A stretch of DNA of 35,149 nucleotides. Source: Candidatus Zipacnadum vermilionense (GTDB taxonomy: Bacteria; Armatimonadota; Zipacnadia; Zipacnadales; Zipacnadaceae). The notes under the pieces were generated by a model that was given only the letters and a program-made list of their open reading frames with translations, did no database searches and was not told where the DNA came from. Each line of letters starts with the position of its first letter. The stretch's first letter is position 1. Location: positions 1-35,149 of the forward strand of contig JALGSV010000035.1 of NCBI GenBank assembly GCA_029821755.1. Direction: 5' to 3'. Shown here in pieces: positions 13,167 to 22,634 of the stretch. The translations under genes and the position numbers were made by a program.

Positions 13167-14132
13167 CTATTGCGATGGGGTGCGAACTCTGGCGGCCTGT
13201 AGGGTCTTGCTGGCGGCCTCGGCGAGCTCTGACCGGCCCGCCTTGAGCGCGGCCTCCTTGATCCACAGCACGACCTGCATGTTGCCCGGGTGACGTTTGT
13301 AGACAAGGGCCAGCTCCCGGAGGCCTTCTTCTTGCTTGCCGCTGAGGAAGAGGGCCCAGGCGGCCAGACCGGCGGCAGTGCCGCTGTCGGAGTCAGCAGC
13401 GTCGACCTCGGCGGCCAGGCGGCGGGCCTCCGCCAGTTGCTTATGCTGGTGGACCAGCGCCAGGGCCAGGGCGAACTTGGCGGATTTGTGGTCGGGGTCC
13501 AAGCGCAAAGTCTCGCGGTACTGTCTCTCGGCCTCGGCCAGCCGCTTCTGCTTCTCGAGCAAAGCGGCGTAAGCAAAGCGGGCACGCGGTTCGGAGGGGA
13601 ACTGCGCCGTGAGCTTGGCGGCTTGGTTGATGGCCAGCAGGTCCTGCTCGGAAGCATGGTAGGCGGTGAGCAGGGCCAGACGCACCTCGACCAGGGAGGG
13701 GTCCAGATTGGCGGCGCGCTCCAGGTCGGGCCGGGCCTGGTCGACCTGATCCAGGGCCAGGCGGGCCCGGCCACGCAGGCCGAGGGCGACCGGGTCCCTG
13801 GGCTTGAAGGCGAGGGCGCGGCCGGACCAGTCCAGGGCCCCCTGAGCATCGCCCAGCCGCAAGGAAGCCTCGCCCAGCCCGCGGAGCGCTTCGAAGTTCT
13901 TCTGGTCGAGGCGGGTAGCCTTCCGGTAGGCGACGAAGGCGTCATTGTAGAGCTTGGTGTCTAGGTAGGCCTGGCCCAGGGCGGCCCAGGCGTCAGGGGC
14001 CTGGGGCTGGTGCCGCGTCCGGGCGAGCGCGGCTTCCACGCCATTGGGGGCGGGTTGCTGGCAACCGCCGGCCAGCAGACAGATTGCGGCCGGCGCCATG
14101 AGGGCGAGGGCCAAGGAAAGATTGCATTTCAT
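13167..14132 (-). CDS. TPR-repeat lipoprotein
   Basis: This 321-residue protein begins with a lipoprotein signal (lipobox LAGGC, Cys near residue 24). It then carries about seven tetratricopeptide-like units, for example AWAALGQAYLDTKLYNDAFVAYRKATRLD, ALRGLGEASLRLGDAQGALD and AEAERQYRETLRLDP (each given in part). TPR arrays are protein-binding scaffolds. The protein should be anchored in the periplasm by its lipid. The ATG at 14132 is supported by GAGAAGG upstream and by the signal. It is divergent from the HEAT operon across a 359 nt region, and upstream of the kinase gene on the same strand. Envelope scaffolding is inference. Confidence 0.88.
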   Translation of the reverse strand: MKCNLSLALALMAPAAICLLAGGCQQPAPNGVEAALARTRHQPQAPDAWAALGQAYLDTKLYNDAFVAYRKATRLDQKNFEALRGLGEASLRLGDAQGALDWSGRALAFKPRDPVALGLRGRARLALDQVDQARPDLERAANLDPSLVEVRLALLTAYHASEQDLLAINQAAKLTAQFPSEPRARFAYAALLEKQKRLAEAERQYRETLRLDPDHKSAKFALALALVHQHKQLAEARRLAAEVDAADSDSGTAAGLAAWALFLSGKQEEGLRELALVYKRHPGNMQVVLWIKEAALKAGRSELAEAASKTLQAARVRTPSQ

Positions 14133-14491
14133 CGAGTAACCTTCTCCACAGGGGGCACGAAAGACCCCCTCCCTGAACTGTATTCGCTGCCCGCCGGGGG
14201 CAGACCTGCCGAATCGAGGAGGTATACGGCCGGTAGGGACAATTCTGTAGGAAGAACCAAGTCGGAGAAGGAAAGAAGAGGTGGGGAGGAGAAACTAGTG
14301 TGGGATATGGTAGGTCGTGGGGACCTACCCCCGCCCAGTTCCTCCTGAGGCTTCTCCGGGAGCCGCCTCTTGATCGACGCTCAACGCATAGGAGGTCACG
14401 CCGGGGGCAGAGAGGGACACGGGCGAGGGAGAGGTTGCGGATCCGGAGTCCCGGACTATTGACGTGCGCTGCAGTTGAGGAGTTGACCGCC
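14133..14491. other. divergent intergenic region between TPR and HEAT genes
   Basis: No gene is supported in these 359 nt. A perfect 8 bp inverted repeat GGTAGGTC/GACCTACC (14309-14316 with 14322-14329) could be an operator or a leader hairpin for the HEAT operon. A plus-strand frame is open from 14300 into the HEAT gene but has no start signal as good as the GTG at 14492. No consensus promoter was picked with confidence. Confidence 0.45.
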
Positions 14492-17077
14492 GTGGACGAC
14501 ACCACCAGGCGACAAATCACCTGGGTCCTGATGATCACAGCGGCGCTGGCGCTGATCGTGTACGCGGGGGCGCAGCGAAGTCTGGTGCCCAATGCGCTGG
14601 AGGAGCTCGCGCAGGGCAATGTGGCCCAGCAAGTGGCCGCGATCCAGAAGCTGACCAACCGCGGGAAGGTCGCCGAGGCGCTGAAGGAACAGCCCCGTTG
14701 GACCCAGATGGCCGCCGTCAAGGCGCTGCTGGAGATCGGGACTCCGGAGGCGGTGCAGCAGTTGGCAGAGACGGTGCCCCTGCTGGACGAGCCGGTAGGC
14801 AAGTGGGCCACTGACGCCCTGGCGTCGTTCGGGCGGCTAGCGATCGGGCCGCTGGTGGAATGCATGCAGAACAAGGACGAGGGGGTGCGCACGGCGGCGC
14901 AGGGGCCGCTGGCCAAGATCGGCGCGACCTCGCCGGAAGACGGCGCGGCGGTGATCGCGGCGGTAACGCCACTGATGGGGGCATATGACGACTACGTGCG
15001 GGCGGGCGTGACGGCCGTGCTGGCGCCGCTGGGAGCGCCGGCGGCACCGGTGGCGATAAGAGTCCTGCTGCAGCAGCAGCCCTCTCTCGACCAGACTTCG
15101 GCGGCCTTTACCCGTGCGCAAAGCTGTGCGGCGGAGACCCTGGTGGCGATGAAGGAGCCGGCGCTGGAGCCCATCATCAAGAAGCTGGTGCCCAGCAAAC
15201 GGGAGAACGTGCGGGCGACGGCGGCGTTGATCCTGGGACGAATGGTAGAGCTGCTGGAGCTCCAGGCACCCCAAGTGGTGCCGCCGTTGCTGCAGTTAAT
15301 CACCGACTCCGGTTGGTCAGTGCGGCGGCGGGCGGCCTCGGCGCTGGGAGAGTTGGGCGAGAAGGGACAGAAGCCGGAGATCCTGGCGGCGCTGACGGCG
15401 CGGCTGCAGGATATCGCGGAGGTCAAGGCTGCGGCGGTCAAGTCGCTGGGGCTGATTGCCTCGCCGAGTTCGGCACCGGCGCTGGTGCAGACGCTGGTCG
15501 CCAACCGCGAGGGCGCGGGGCGTGAATTGGTCCTGGCGCTGCAGAGCATCGGGCCGGCCGCCCTGCCGGCAATGGGGCCGGCGCTGGTGGCCGCCGACCC
15601 GGAGGCGCGGGAGCTGGCGACAAAGGCGGTGGCGGGGATGAACGCCCCGGAGGGCATGCCGCTGCTGGTGGCGCGGCTGAGCGACTCGGCCGACGGCGTG
15701 CGGCGAGTGGCAGCGACCGCGTTGGAGGCGCAGGCGACGGCCGGGGTGATCGACGCTCTGGCGCGGGCGCTGGGCGACTCGGATCCCGTGGTGTACAGCG
15801 CGGTACAGCGCGCCTTCATTCGGCTGGGTCAGGTGGCGGTGGCTCCGCTGATCGCGCGGCTCAGTTCCGGCGACCCGCGGGTGGCCCTGGTGGTAACCAA
15901 CGCGCTGACCTCGATCGGCCCGCCGGCGGTGCCGGCGCTGGCCGAGGCGCTACGATCGAGCAATGCTTTCACACGCGACTGGGCGGCGGTGGGCCTGGGT
16001 GAGTTGGGGCGGCCGGCGCTGCCGGCGACCGCGGCGGTACTGGCGGATACGGGCGCTACCGGCGAGGCGCGGGCGGCGGCGGCCGATGCCTTGGGGCGGT
16101 CCCAACTGCCCGCGGCCGTGGCACCGCTGACGGCAGCGGCTGGGGCAGGTAGTCCGGCGCTGCGGCAAGCGGCGCTCCAGGGCCTGGCGGCTACCCGGCA
16201 GCCGGAGGCTACCGAGGCGCTGGTCAAGGGGCTGGTCGATGCGGACCCGGCGGTGGGCATGACCGCCATGCGCCTGTTGCTGGACTGGCAGTTGGGCGAT
16301 ACGGACAAGCTGCTGACGAGCGCGGTGACCAGCGGTGAGGAAACGGCTAAGCGGCGGGCGGCCGTAGCGCTGGCCTTCCATGAATCGCCGGGTACCACCC
16401 CGCTGCTGGGGGCCTTGTTCGGGACCACCGCAGCGGCGGCTGGCGAGCAGCGGGCCGAGCTAGCGTCGATTCTCAACAGCACCGTAACGGACCCGGCGGA
16501 GTCGGCGGAGATGCATCGGCTGGCCCTCATCGGCCTGGCCTACCGCGGCAACGGGGAGTCGGTGGAGGTGCTCAACAGCTTCCTGACCCCGGGGAATCCG
16601 CTGGCGGCGACAGCGGCACGAGCGATGGGGATTCTGGGCGGGCGCCTGGCCAGGCAGAGCGACGGCACTGGCACCGAGGCCCAGGCGGCGGTGGCCAAGT
16701 TGATACAGGTGCTGGAGCAGACCAGCGACGACGGGCTGCGGCTACAGGCGGCGACCGCTCTGTCGCTGATGCAAGGCACCCCGGCGCTGGAGTTGACCAA
16801 GAGGTTGAACACTGCCGAGGAGCCACTTATGCCGTGGATCGCGGCAATCCTCGGAGCCATCGGCAAGCCGGCCAACGAGGAGACGATGCGGGAGCGGGGT
16901 CGGGAGCAAGCCAGTAAATCGTGGGCCGCGGTGTCGATCTATCTGATCGGGGACCCGGAGTCGATGAAGTTCCTGCAGCGGCTCCCAGACAGTGAGAGAC
17001 CGGAGCAAGCTCGGGTCGAGGCGGCGCAGGCGGTGTACGACAGGATCATGAAGGTGCGGGCCCAAGCGTTTGTGTGA
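14492..17077 (+). CDS. large membrane-anchored HEAT-repeat protein
   Basis: This 861-residue protein has one N-terminal hydrophobic segment (about residues 10-27, ITWVLMITAALALIVYAG). The rest is almost wholly alpha-helical HEAT/PBS-type repeats, with recurrent A-A-x-A-L-G-x-L and L-x-x-x-L-x-D motifs; I estimate more than 20 units. Such solenoids bind proteins or act as scaffolds. The single N-terminal anchor suggests the solenoid lies in the periplasm. I chose the GTG at 14492 because GAGGAG is 9 nt upstream and the membrane segment follows directly. No catalytic motif was found. Two more HEAT proteins and a thioredoxin-like protein follow on the same strand, and the cluster probably works as a unit. 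Confidence 0.85.
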   Translation: MDDTTRRQITWVLMITAALALIVYAGAQRSLVPNALEELAQGNVAQQVAAIQKLTNRGKVAEALKEQPRWTQMAAVKALLEIGTPEAVQQLAETVPLLDEPVGKWATDALASFGRLAIGPLVECMQNKDEGVRTAAQGPLAKIGATSPEDGAAVIAAVTPLMGAYDDYVRAGVTAVLAPLGAPAAPVAIRVLLQQQPSLDQTSAAFTRAQSCAAETLVAMKEPALEPIIKKLVPSKRENVRATAALILGRMVELLELQAPQVVPPLLQLITDSGWSVRRRAASALGELGEKGQKPEILAALTARLQDIAEVKAAAVKSLGLIASPSSAPALVQTLVANREGAGRELVLALQSIGPAALPAMGPALVAADPEARELATKAVAGMNAPEGMPLLVARLSDSADGVRRVAATALEAQATAGVIDALARALGDSDPVVYSAVQRAFIRLGQVAVAPLIARLSSGDPRVALVVTNALTSIGPPAVPALAEALRSSNAFTRDWAAVGLGELGRPALPATAAVLADTGATGEARAAAADALGRSQLPAAVAPLTAAAGAGSPALRQAALQGLAATRQPEATEALVKGLVDADPAVGMTAMRLLLDWQLGDTDKLLTSAVTSGEETAKRRAAVALAFHESPGTTPLLGALFGTTAAAAGEQRAELASILNSTVTDPAESAEMHRLALIGLAYRGNGESVEVLNSFLTPGNPLAATAARAMGILGGRLARQSDGTGTEAQAAVAKLIQVLEQTSDDGLRLQAATALSLMQGTPALELTKRLNTAEEPLMPWIAAILGAIGKPANEETMRERGREQASKSWAAVSIYLIGDPESMKFLQRLPDSERPEQARVEAAQAVYDRIMKVRAQAFV

Positions 17078-17084
17078 TACCTCG

Positions 17085-17141
17085 CCCCCTAAGCCCCTAC
17101 CTGCGCGGAGGCGCGCCTCGTAGGGGACGTAGGGGAGGGGG
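17085..17141. repeat. palindromic GTAGGGG-containing repeat
   Basis: CCCCCT (17085-17090) and CCCCTAC (17094-17100) pair with GTAGGGG (17120-17126) and AGGGGG (17136-17141) around a GC-rich centre that forms its own small hairpin. It lies 8 nt after the stop of the first HEAT gene. Its arm resembles the ends of the 33250-33420 element (CGTAGGGG). Confidence 0.5.
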
Positions 17142-17226
17142 AATGGGGGACGGAGAGCCCAGCACACACGCGCAGATCGCAGAGCGCAAGCGCAACCGCC
17201 CGACGGGCATAAGCGAGAGGATACGC

Positions 17227-18099
17227 GTGAACAGAAAGACACTGACTAATATCATCATCGTCGTGGTGCTGGTAGCCGTGGTGTGGGGGGTGAGCGCGCT
17301 ACAGCGCAGTGCGCGGGCCACCGGTCTGACGAAGGACCTGCAGGTGCAGGACGACTACCAGGCGTATAGGGCGATGCGCAAGATGAACGGCCTGGGGGCC
17401 GCGGCGCAGGCCCGGGCGGTGCCGCTGCTCAAGGCGGCCGAGCCCTACCTGCGTGCCCGGGCGGCGATCCTGGTCGGCAATACCGGCAACCCGCGCCACG
17501 CCCCGGCAGTGCTGGAACTGCTCCAGGACCCGGATGCCACGGTGCGGGCCGCGGCGGCGACGGCGCTGGGACGTCTGGGGGCAGGGGCGGCGGTGCAGCC
17601 CCTGACGGCCCTGCTCCAGCAGGCTACCCAGCCGCTGGAGGTGCGCACCGCGGCGGCCCGCAGCCTGGCTCTGCTGGCCGCCCCGGAGGCGGCGCCGGTG
17701 CTGATCGCCTTGCTGCAGGCGCCGTCCGACCCCCAGGAGGCCGCGCTGCGCCAGGCGGCGACCATCGCTCTGGGGACGGTCAAGAGCAAGGAGGCGGTGG
17801 AGGAGCTGACGGCGCTGCTGCAGCCAGACCGGGAGCCGGATGTCGTCGTGCGGACCCTGGCAGCGGAGGCCCTGGCACACGCCGCGCCGGCGGAGGAGCG
17901 CCAGGGGATGCAGGTGGGGGAGGCGCTAATCGGGGCAATGCGGGACGAGGCTTCGGAGGTGCGCATCGCGGCGGTGCACTCGCTGGGAATGGTCGCCCTG
18001 CCGGCAGCGATGGGTGAACGGAGCCGCGCGGCCCTCGAGGAGGCGCGGAATGACGACGAGTACTGGGTGCGGGAGGCGGCCGAAGAGGCGTTGAGGTAG
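17227..18099 (+). CDS. membrane-anchored HEAT-repeat protein
   Basis: This 290-residue protein has a basic N-terminus (VNRKTLTN), a hydrophobic segment at about 9-26 (IIIVVVLVAVVWGVSAL), and then about seven HEAT/PBS-type repeats such as ATVRAAAATALGRLG and VRTLAAEALAHAAP. It is a smaller version of the preceding protein with the same topology. I chose the GTG at 17227, 6 nt after GAGAGG, by analogy with its neighbour. An ATG at 17143 would add 28 residues but lies directly behind the palindromic repeat. No enzyme motif was seen. It is the second gene of the HEAT operon; the lipoprotein HEAT gene follows 144 nt downstream. Confidence 0.82.
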   Translation: MNRKTLTNIIIVVVLVAVVWGVSALQRSARATGLTKDLQVQDDYQAYRAMRKMNGLGAAAQARAVPLLKAAEPYLRARAAILVGNTGNPRHAPAVLELLQDPDATVRAAAATALGRLGAGAAVQPLTALLQQATQPLEVRTAAARSLALLAAPEAAPVLIALLQAPSDPQEAALRQAATIALGTVKSKEAVEELTALLQPDREPDVVVRTLAAEALAHAAPAEERQGMQVGEALIGAMRDEASEVRIAAVHSLGMVALPAAMGERSRAALEEARNDDEYWVREAAEEALR

Positions 18100-18243
18100 G
18101 AGGCCTCCGACTCCCCCGAGGGAGGGTCGGACAAAGGCGGAATCGTAGTCTGGAGCCGAATCAGCACCGCTGCGGCGATAAGGTGGTGGCGGGTGAGGCG
18201 TTGGGGAGCCCCTGTAGACAGGAAGGCGAGAGGAGCAGATACG

Positions 18244-18804
18244 TTGCGCGTCAAGCACGTTCTTACCGGGTTGATCATGGTAGCCACGGCGCTGTCACTG
18301 TTGGGGTGCGGGGTGGATCGAATGGAGACCTTGAGCCAGCAGATCAAGTCACCTGACCCCACCAAGCGCAAGGTGGCGGTGCTGGAGCTGGCTAACGTCA
18401 ACGACCCGCGTGCCCTCAAACTGCTGGTGGATGCGCTGGAGTCCGACCCGGTGATCTACGACCAGGCGGCGCTGGCGCTGGTGAAGAAGGGCCGCGAGAT
18501 GGTGGGCCGGTCGAAGGAGAATCCGGTGAGCAAGCAGGTGGCCGACGCGCTCAAGTCGGAACTGGTGGGGCCCAACTTCCGGGCGCGGGCGGCGTGGACG
18601 CTAGGAGAGATCGGCGACCGGCGAGCCATACCCGACCTGAAACTAGTGGTCGACGGTCCTGAGTCAATCGGCCCAGAGGCCACCCACGCCCTGCAGAAGC
18701 TAGGCTACACGGCGAAAGGGCGGCCCTTCGATATCGCCCCAGGGGGCCTGGTCGGGCGGATAGACACGCTCCCGTCAGTGCCGGAGTTGGCCAAGGAGGT
18801 CTGA
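18244..18804 (+). CDS. HEAT-repeat lipoprotein
   Basis: This 186-residue protein has a signal with lipobox LLGCG, then a short HEAT solenoid of about three or four units (for example DPTKRKVAVLELANV, FRARAAWTLGEIGD). The start is TTG at 18244, set by GAGGAG 8 nt upstream; no in-frame ATG gives a signal of suitable length. The C-terminal 45 residues are not repeat-like. As a lipoprotein with HEAT repeats beside two membrane-anchored HEAT proteins, it may join the same envelope assembly. That role is inference. Confidence 0.82.
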   Translation: MRVKHVLTGLIMVATALSLLGCGVDRMETLSQQIKSPDPTKRKVAVLELANVNDPRALKLLVDALESDPVIYDQAALALVKKGREMVGRSKENPVSKQVADALKSELVGPNFRARAAWTLGEIGDRRAIPDLKLVVDGPESIGPEATHALQKLGYTAKGRPFDIAPGGLVGRIDTLPSVPELAKEV

Positions 18805-19066
18805 GCGGCCGGCTCCCCCCTGTTCCTGGCGATAGAGGGGGGAAGGGACGGGGAATGGCAGTGGGCCGGGACGGCCGGCGCGGGCGCGGCGCCGGCTTGT
18901 TTGCTGTTGAGAGAGGGCGGAGATAGCCGGAGGGTGCAACCTGGGGACGCGGCGGAACGTTATTACAGTGGGGAGGCGCTCTGGGCGCGGGACTCTTGAC
19001 GTCCGGGGCGCAAGGCAATACGCTATCCGGGTGAGGGTGCCCGGAACCCGAGGTATCCGGGAAGGA

Positions 19067-20140
19067 ATGAGTGCGGTAATGTCCCACGCAGTCTCGACTC
19101 GCACCATAATTCTGGCGATGGTCGTCCTGGTTTTGGCCGTCGCGGCGGCTTGGGCACAGGGGACGGAAGGAGGCACACTGCCCACGGCCACGGGGCCCCT
19201 TACTCCGATAGCCCTGCAGTGGTCTACCGACGTCGGGCAGGCCTTAGCCAGTGCGCAGGTCGCCGGGCGACCGGTCTACATCTATATCTGGGCCAAGTAC
19301 AACCCGGACTGCATAAAGATGGCTGACGAGACCCTGACCTACGACCATGTGGTGGCGCAGTTGGCTTCCTTCCAGCTTGTCGCCCTGGACGCGCACAACC
19401 GCACTAATTTCGCTTTCTTCGAGAAGTACAAGATTCCATACTTTCGCGTCGGGGGGCCGGCGGGCGCGGAGGTGTCTCGCGAAGCCGGGGTGGTCTGGGA
19501 GGGGGGTGGGCGGTATCCCACCAGCCTGTTCCTGGACCCGCAGGGGCGCGAGGTCTACCGGATGTTCGGCTGCGTGGTGGGTAAGGGCTTTGCCGTGCGG
19601 CTAGCCCAGGTGACCGAGGCGCTCGAGGCCTGGGATAGCCTCAAAGCCGATCCCAACTCGCCTGCGGCGGAGTTGCGAGTAGGGCATGTGTACATGCAGC
19701 TTCAGGTCATCTCCGAGGCTCGGAAGCACTTGCAGCAGGCCCTGGAGCTGGACCCACAGAACCAGAGCGGGGTGGTGCCGGACGCCCGCCTGGACCTGCT
19801 CATCATGGCCATCCCGGACGACCCGGTGAAGTCGATCCCGGCGCTGCAGCAGTGGCGGCAGGCGAACGCCGATCATCCCCGGCGGCTGGAAGCGGCGTAC
19901 TATGAGGCGGCCGCGAACGTAGCGGTGGCCGAGGCGCTGATGGCCGCCGCACCTGAGGGAACCCAAGGGCTGACCAGAGAGGCTACGGCTCGGCTGGACG
20001 CGGCGGTGCGCGTCCTGCAGCTGTTCAAGGAGTCCAAGCCAGGTAGCCCGGAGCACGAGAGCCAGTGGTACATGCAGGCGATGGCGCTGCTGACGGGGAT
20101 TGAGGCAGCGCGCAAGCCTGCCCCGCCACCCGGACGGTGA
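19067..20140 (+). CDS. secreted thioredoxin-like/TPR protein with a single active-site cysteine
   Basis: This 357-residue protein has a signal peptide (about 1-30, ending AWA-Q), a thioredoxin-like domain (about 48-185) and a TPR-like C-terminal half (about 195-345, with RVGHVYMQLQVISEARKHL and similar). At the redox site only one Cys remains: KYNPDCIKM, C82, where related thioredoxin-like domains have CxxC. It could form mixed disulfides but not a normal dithiol centre. The ATG at 19067 abuts GAAGGA; the ATG at 19079 is 12 nt from it and is an equal candidate. It is the last gene of the HEAT run, 262 nt after the lipoprotein gene. A role in envelope protein handling is inference. Confidence 0.78.
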   Translation: MSAVMSHAVSTRTIILAMVVLVLAVAAAWAQGTEGGTLPTATGPLTPIALQWSTDVGQALASAQVAGRPVYIYIWAKYNPDCIKMADETLTYDHVVAQLASFQLVALDAHNRTNFAFFEKYKIPYFRVGGPAGAEVSREAGVVWEGGGRYPTSLFLDPQGREVYRMFGCVVGKGFAVRLAQVTEALEAWDSLKADPNSPAAELRVGHVYMQLQVISEARKHLQQALELDPQNQSGVVPDARLDLLIMAIPDDPVKSIPALQQWRQANADHPRRLEAAYYEAAANVAVAEALMAAAPEGTQGLTREATARLDAAVRVLQLFKESKPGSPEHESQWYMQAMALLTGIEAARKPAPPPGR

Positions 20141-20248
20141 GTTTGGACGGCGCGGAGGGGGGTAAGTGCGGGCGGAACGAGCGTTCCGCCCGTTGTGCTA
20201 TGGGCGTGTAGTCAGGGCCGTCCCCAGCCGCAAGACAGGAGACCACGC

Positions 20249-21541
20249 ATGAAGATCGTTATCATCGGCGCGGGAAGCGCCAGCTTTGGGCGAGGAGTGC
20301 TGGCCGACTGTTTCCAGGAGGAGGCCAGGAGCCTGCCGGACCTGGAGCTAGGTCTGGTGGACACTGATCCCCAGGCGCTGGCGACCATGGCCGCTTTTGC
20401 CGAGCGGCTGCGCGACGACACCGGGAGCGCCGTTCGCCTCACGAGCTTTACTGATCGGCGCCAGGCCCTCCCCGGCGCCGACTACGTCATCACCGCCGTG
20501 GCCGTTCAGCGCATGGAGCTGTGGGAACAGGATTTCCGGGTGCCGCATGCGCATGGGGTGGAGCATATTCTGGGCGAGAACGGCGGGCCAGGGGCGCTGT
20601 TCCACGCTCTGCGCAGCTACCACCTGATTCTGCCCCTCTGCCGGGACCTGGAGGAGCTCTGCCCGGAGGCTTTGCTCCTCAACTTCACCAACCCGGAGGC
20701 GCGGGTCCTCCACGCGATCCTGCACCTGACCCAGGTGCGTGCTATCGGGCTATGCCACGGGGTTTTCGGGCTGGAGTCGCTTGCCAGCCGGCTGACCGAC
20801 TTGCCTCTCGAGGACCTCGAGGTCACCTCGGCGGGCCTGAACCACGTCTTCTGCGCCCTGAGCATCAAGGACAAGCGTACCGGCCGCGAGTGGCTGCCGG
20901 AGTTGCTGCGGAGGGTGCAGGAGGACGAGACTGTGGAGGTGCCGCCGCTGTACCGGGAGATGGCACGTATCTACAACGTGCTCTCCTACCCCTCAGACGA
21001 CCACATCGGGGAGTACTTCTCCTTCGGGACCGATTTTCACGGGCGTAAGTGGTCCTATGGGCTGGAGAGCCGGCAGGTAACTGCGCCGGCTCCGGGAACG
21101 CCGGAAAGCCTGGCGCAGCGGTTCCTGGGTGGGAGAGCGACCGCGGAGGAGGCGCTCCAGCCAAGCGGCGAGGTGGCGCTGCCCGTAATCTGCGCGCTGC
21201 AGCAGGCGGAGCCGGTGCGGGTCTCGGCAGTGAATCTGCTGAACGCCGGCCCCCTGATCGCCAATTTGCCCGAGCACGCCGCGGTGGAGGTGCCCGCGCT
21301 GGTGAGTAGTCAGGGGATCGAGCCCTTGGCCGTCGGCGCCCTACCGGAGGGCTGGGCCGCTCATCTGCGCACGCAGGTCGCGATCATCGGCCTGCTGACC
21401 GAGGCCTACCGCACGCGCTCGAAGCAGCTACTCCTGCAGGCGCTATTGCTCGACCCGTGCATGCACAGCGTCCGCGGGGCGCGGAGCCTACTGGAAGACA
21501 TGCTCGCCCTGCAGGCGGCGTACCTGCCGGAGTTCACCTAG
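20249..21541 (+). CDS. glycoside hydrolase family 4 protein (alpha-glycosidase/galacturonidase type)
   Basis: This 430-residue protein belongs to GH4, whose members cleave glycosides by an NAD-dependent oxidation-elimination-addition route with a divalent metal. The Rossmann motif GAGSASFG (7-14), the NFTNPEAR motif (145-152), the metal-ligand Cys/His of GLCHG (167-171) and AGLNH (195-199) are all visible. The GH4 type is normal length. AGGAG lies 7 nt before the ATG at 20249. Distinguishing alpha-glucosidase, alpha-galactosidase or alpha-galacturonidase needs a tree. It is cytoplasmic, so substrate must be imported, but no transporter is nearby. A PfkB kinase gene follows 34 nt downstream and probably shares its transcript. 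Confidence 0.92.
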   Translation: MKIVIIGAGSASFGRGVLADCFQEEARSLPDLELGLVDTDPQALATMAAFAERLRDDTGSAVRLTSFTDRRQALPGADYVITAVAVQRMELWEQDFRVPHAHGVEHILGENGGPGALFHALRSYHLILPLCRDLEELCPEALLLNFTNPEARVLHAILHLTQVRAIGLCHGVFGLESLASRLTDLPLEDLEVTSAGLNHVFCALSIKDKRTGREWLPELLRRVQEDETVEVPPLYREMARIYNVLSYPSDDHIGEYFSFGTDFHGRKWSYGLESRQVTAPAPGTPESLAQRFLGGRATAEEALQPSGEVALPVICALQQAEPVRVSAVNLLNAGPLIANLPEHAAVEVPALVSSQGIEPLAVGALPEGWAAHLRTQVAIIGLLTEAYRTRSKQLLLQALLLDPCMHSVRGARSLLEDMLALQAAYLPEFT

Positions 21542-21575
21542 GGCGGCCATGCGCGAGGGACTGAGAGGACTTACC

Positions 21576-22607
21576 ATGTTTGACATTGCCGTCGTGGGAA
21601 CTGCTACAGAAGACGTCTTCGTCAAGGCGTCGGAGGCCAAGTTGATAGAGGTGGCCGACGCGGACCGCGAGACCACTTACCTGGCGTTGGAGTATGGGGC
21701 GAAGGTCTCCGTCGAGAGCTTGTTCCTGTCTGTAGGGGGGGGGTCGACCAACACGGCGGCGGGGCTGGCGCGAATGGGGCTGCGGACGGCGGCGGTGGCC
21801 AAGATCGGGGAGGACGAGGAGGGGGACCGGGTCCAGACGCGGCTACAGGCGCTGGGGATTGACACTAGTCGCTTCGTGCGCACCGCCGAGCATTGCACCG
21901 GGCTGTCGGTCATCCTGACCGGCTTCACCGGCGACCGAACCATCTTGACCTACCGGGGGGCGAGCAGCCAGCTGAGCGAGGCGGACCTGCCGTGGGACCT
22001 GCTGCAAGAGGTGCCGTGGTTGTTTGTGGGGTCGATGTCGGGACCCAGCGCACCGCTGTTCATGCAACTGGCGGACTTTGCGGGAGCGCACGGCATCAAG
22101 CTGGCGCTCAACCCCGGCGGCCACCAGCTCAAGGTGGGCTGGGAGAAGCTGCGGCCGGCGCTGGAGCACTGCACCGTGTTGTTCGTGAACAAGCAGGAGG
22201 CCTACAAGCTGACGGGCGTTGAGCCGCGCCGGGGCACGGCGGATGAGGAAGAGATGATGCGGCGCCTGCACGTGGCGGGTTGCGGCACCGTCTTTGTTAC
22301 CGCGGGAAGCGAGGGCGTGGAGGCCTCTGACGGCCAGGAGCGCCACAGCATCCCGGCCTACAAAGCGCCTGCCGTATCGACCGTCGGTGCCGGGGATGCT
22401 TTTGCCGCCGGGGCGCTAGCGACGCTGATCCGGGGCGGCGATATCCCCCAGGCAATGCGTATCGGGGCGCTCAACGCCGGATCGGTGATACAACGCTACG
22501 GGGCAACCGAGGGGCTGTTGACCTGGGAGATGGCCAACCGACAGGACCAGGAGTGCGAGGTAGGCGGGCCGTGCGCGGTGCGGAAGACGGAGATGGGGGA
22601 GGGGTAG
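21576..22607 (+). CDS. PfkB-family carbohydrate kinase
   Basis: This 343-residue protein has the ribokinase/PfkB signatures: GGGSTNTAAGLARMG (54-68), the substrate-lid region, NPGGHQLKVG (179-188), NKQEAYKLTG (205-214) and the C-terminal STVGAGDAF (268-276) with catalytic D274. It would phosphorylate a sugar or nucleoside using ATP in the cytoplasm. The ATG at 21576 is preceded by GAGAGG at 7 nt; an ATG nine codons earlier (21549) is less likely. It follows the GH4 gene closely, so the kinase may act on the sugar released by GH4. The specific substrate is unknown. Confidence 0.92.
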   Translation: MFDIAVVGTATEDVFVKASEAKLIEVADADRETTYLALEYGAKVSVESLFLSVGGGSTNTAAGLARMGLRTAAVAKIGEDEEGDRVQTRLQALGIDTSRFVRTAEHCTGLSVILTGFTGDRTILTYRGASSQLSEADLPWDLLQEVPWLFVGSMSGPSAPLFMQLADFAGAHGIKLALNPGGHQLKVGWEKLRPALEHCTVLFVNKQEAYKLTGVEPRRGTADEEEMMRRLHVAGCGTVFVTAGSEGVEASDGQERHSIPAYKAPAVSTVGAGDAFAAGALATLIRGGDIPQAMRIGALNAGSVIQRYGATEGLLTWEMANRQDQECEVGGPCAVRKTEMGEG

Positions 22608-22634
22608 CCCTCCTCGACTTGTAGTGAGGAGACC

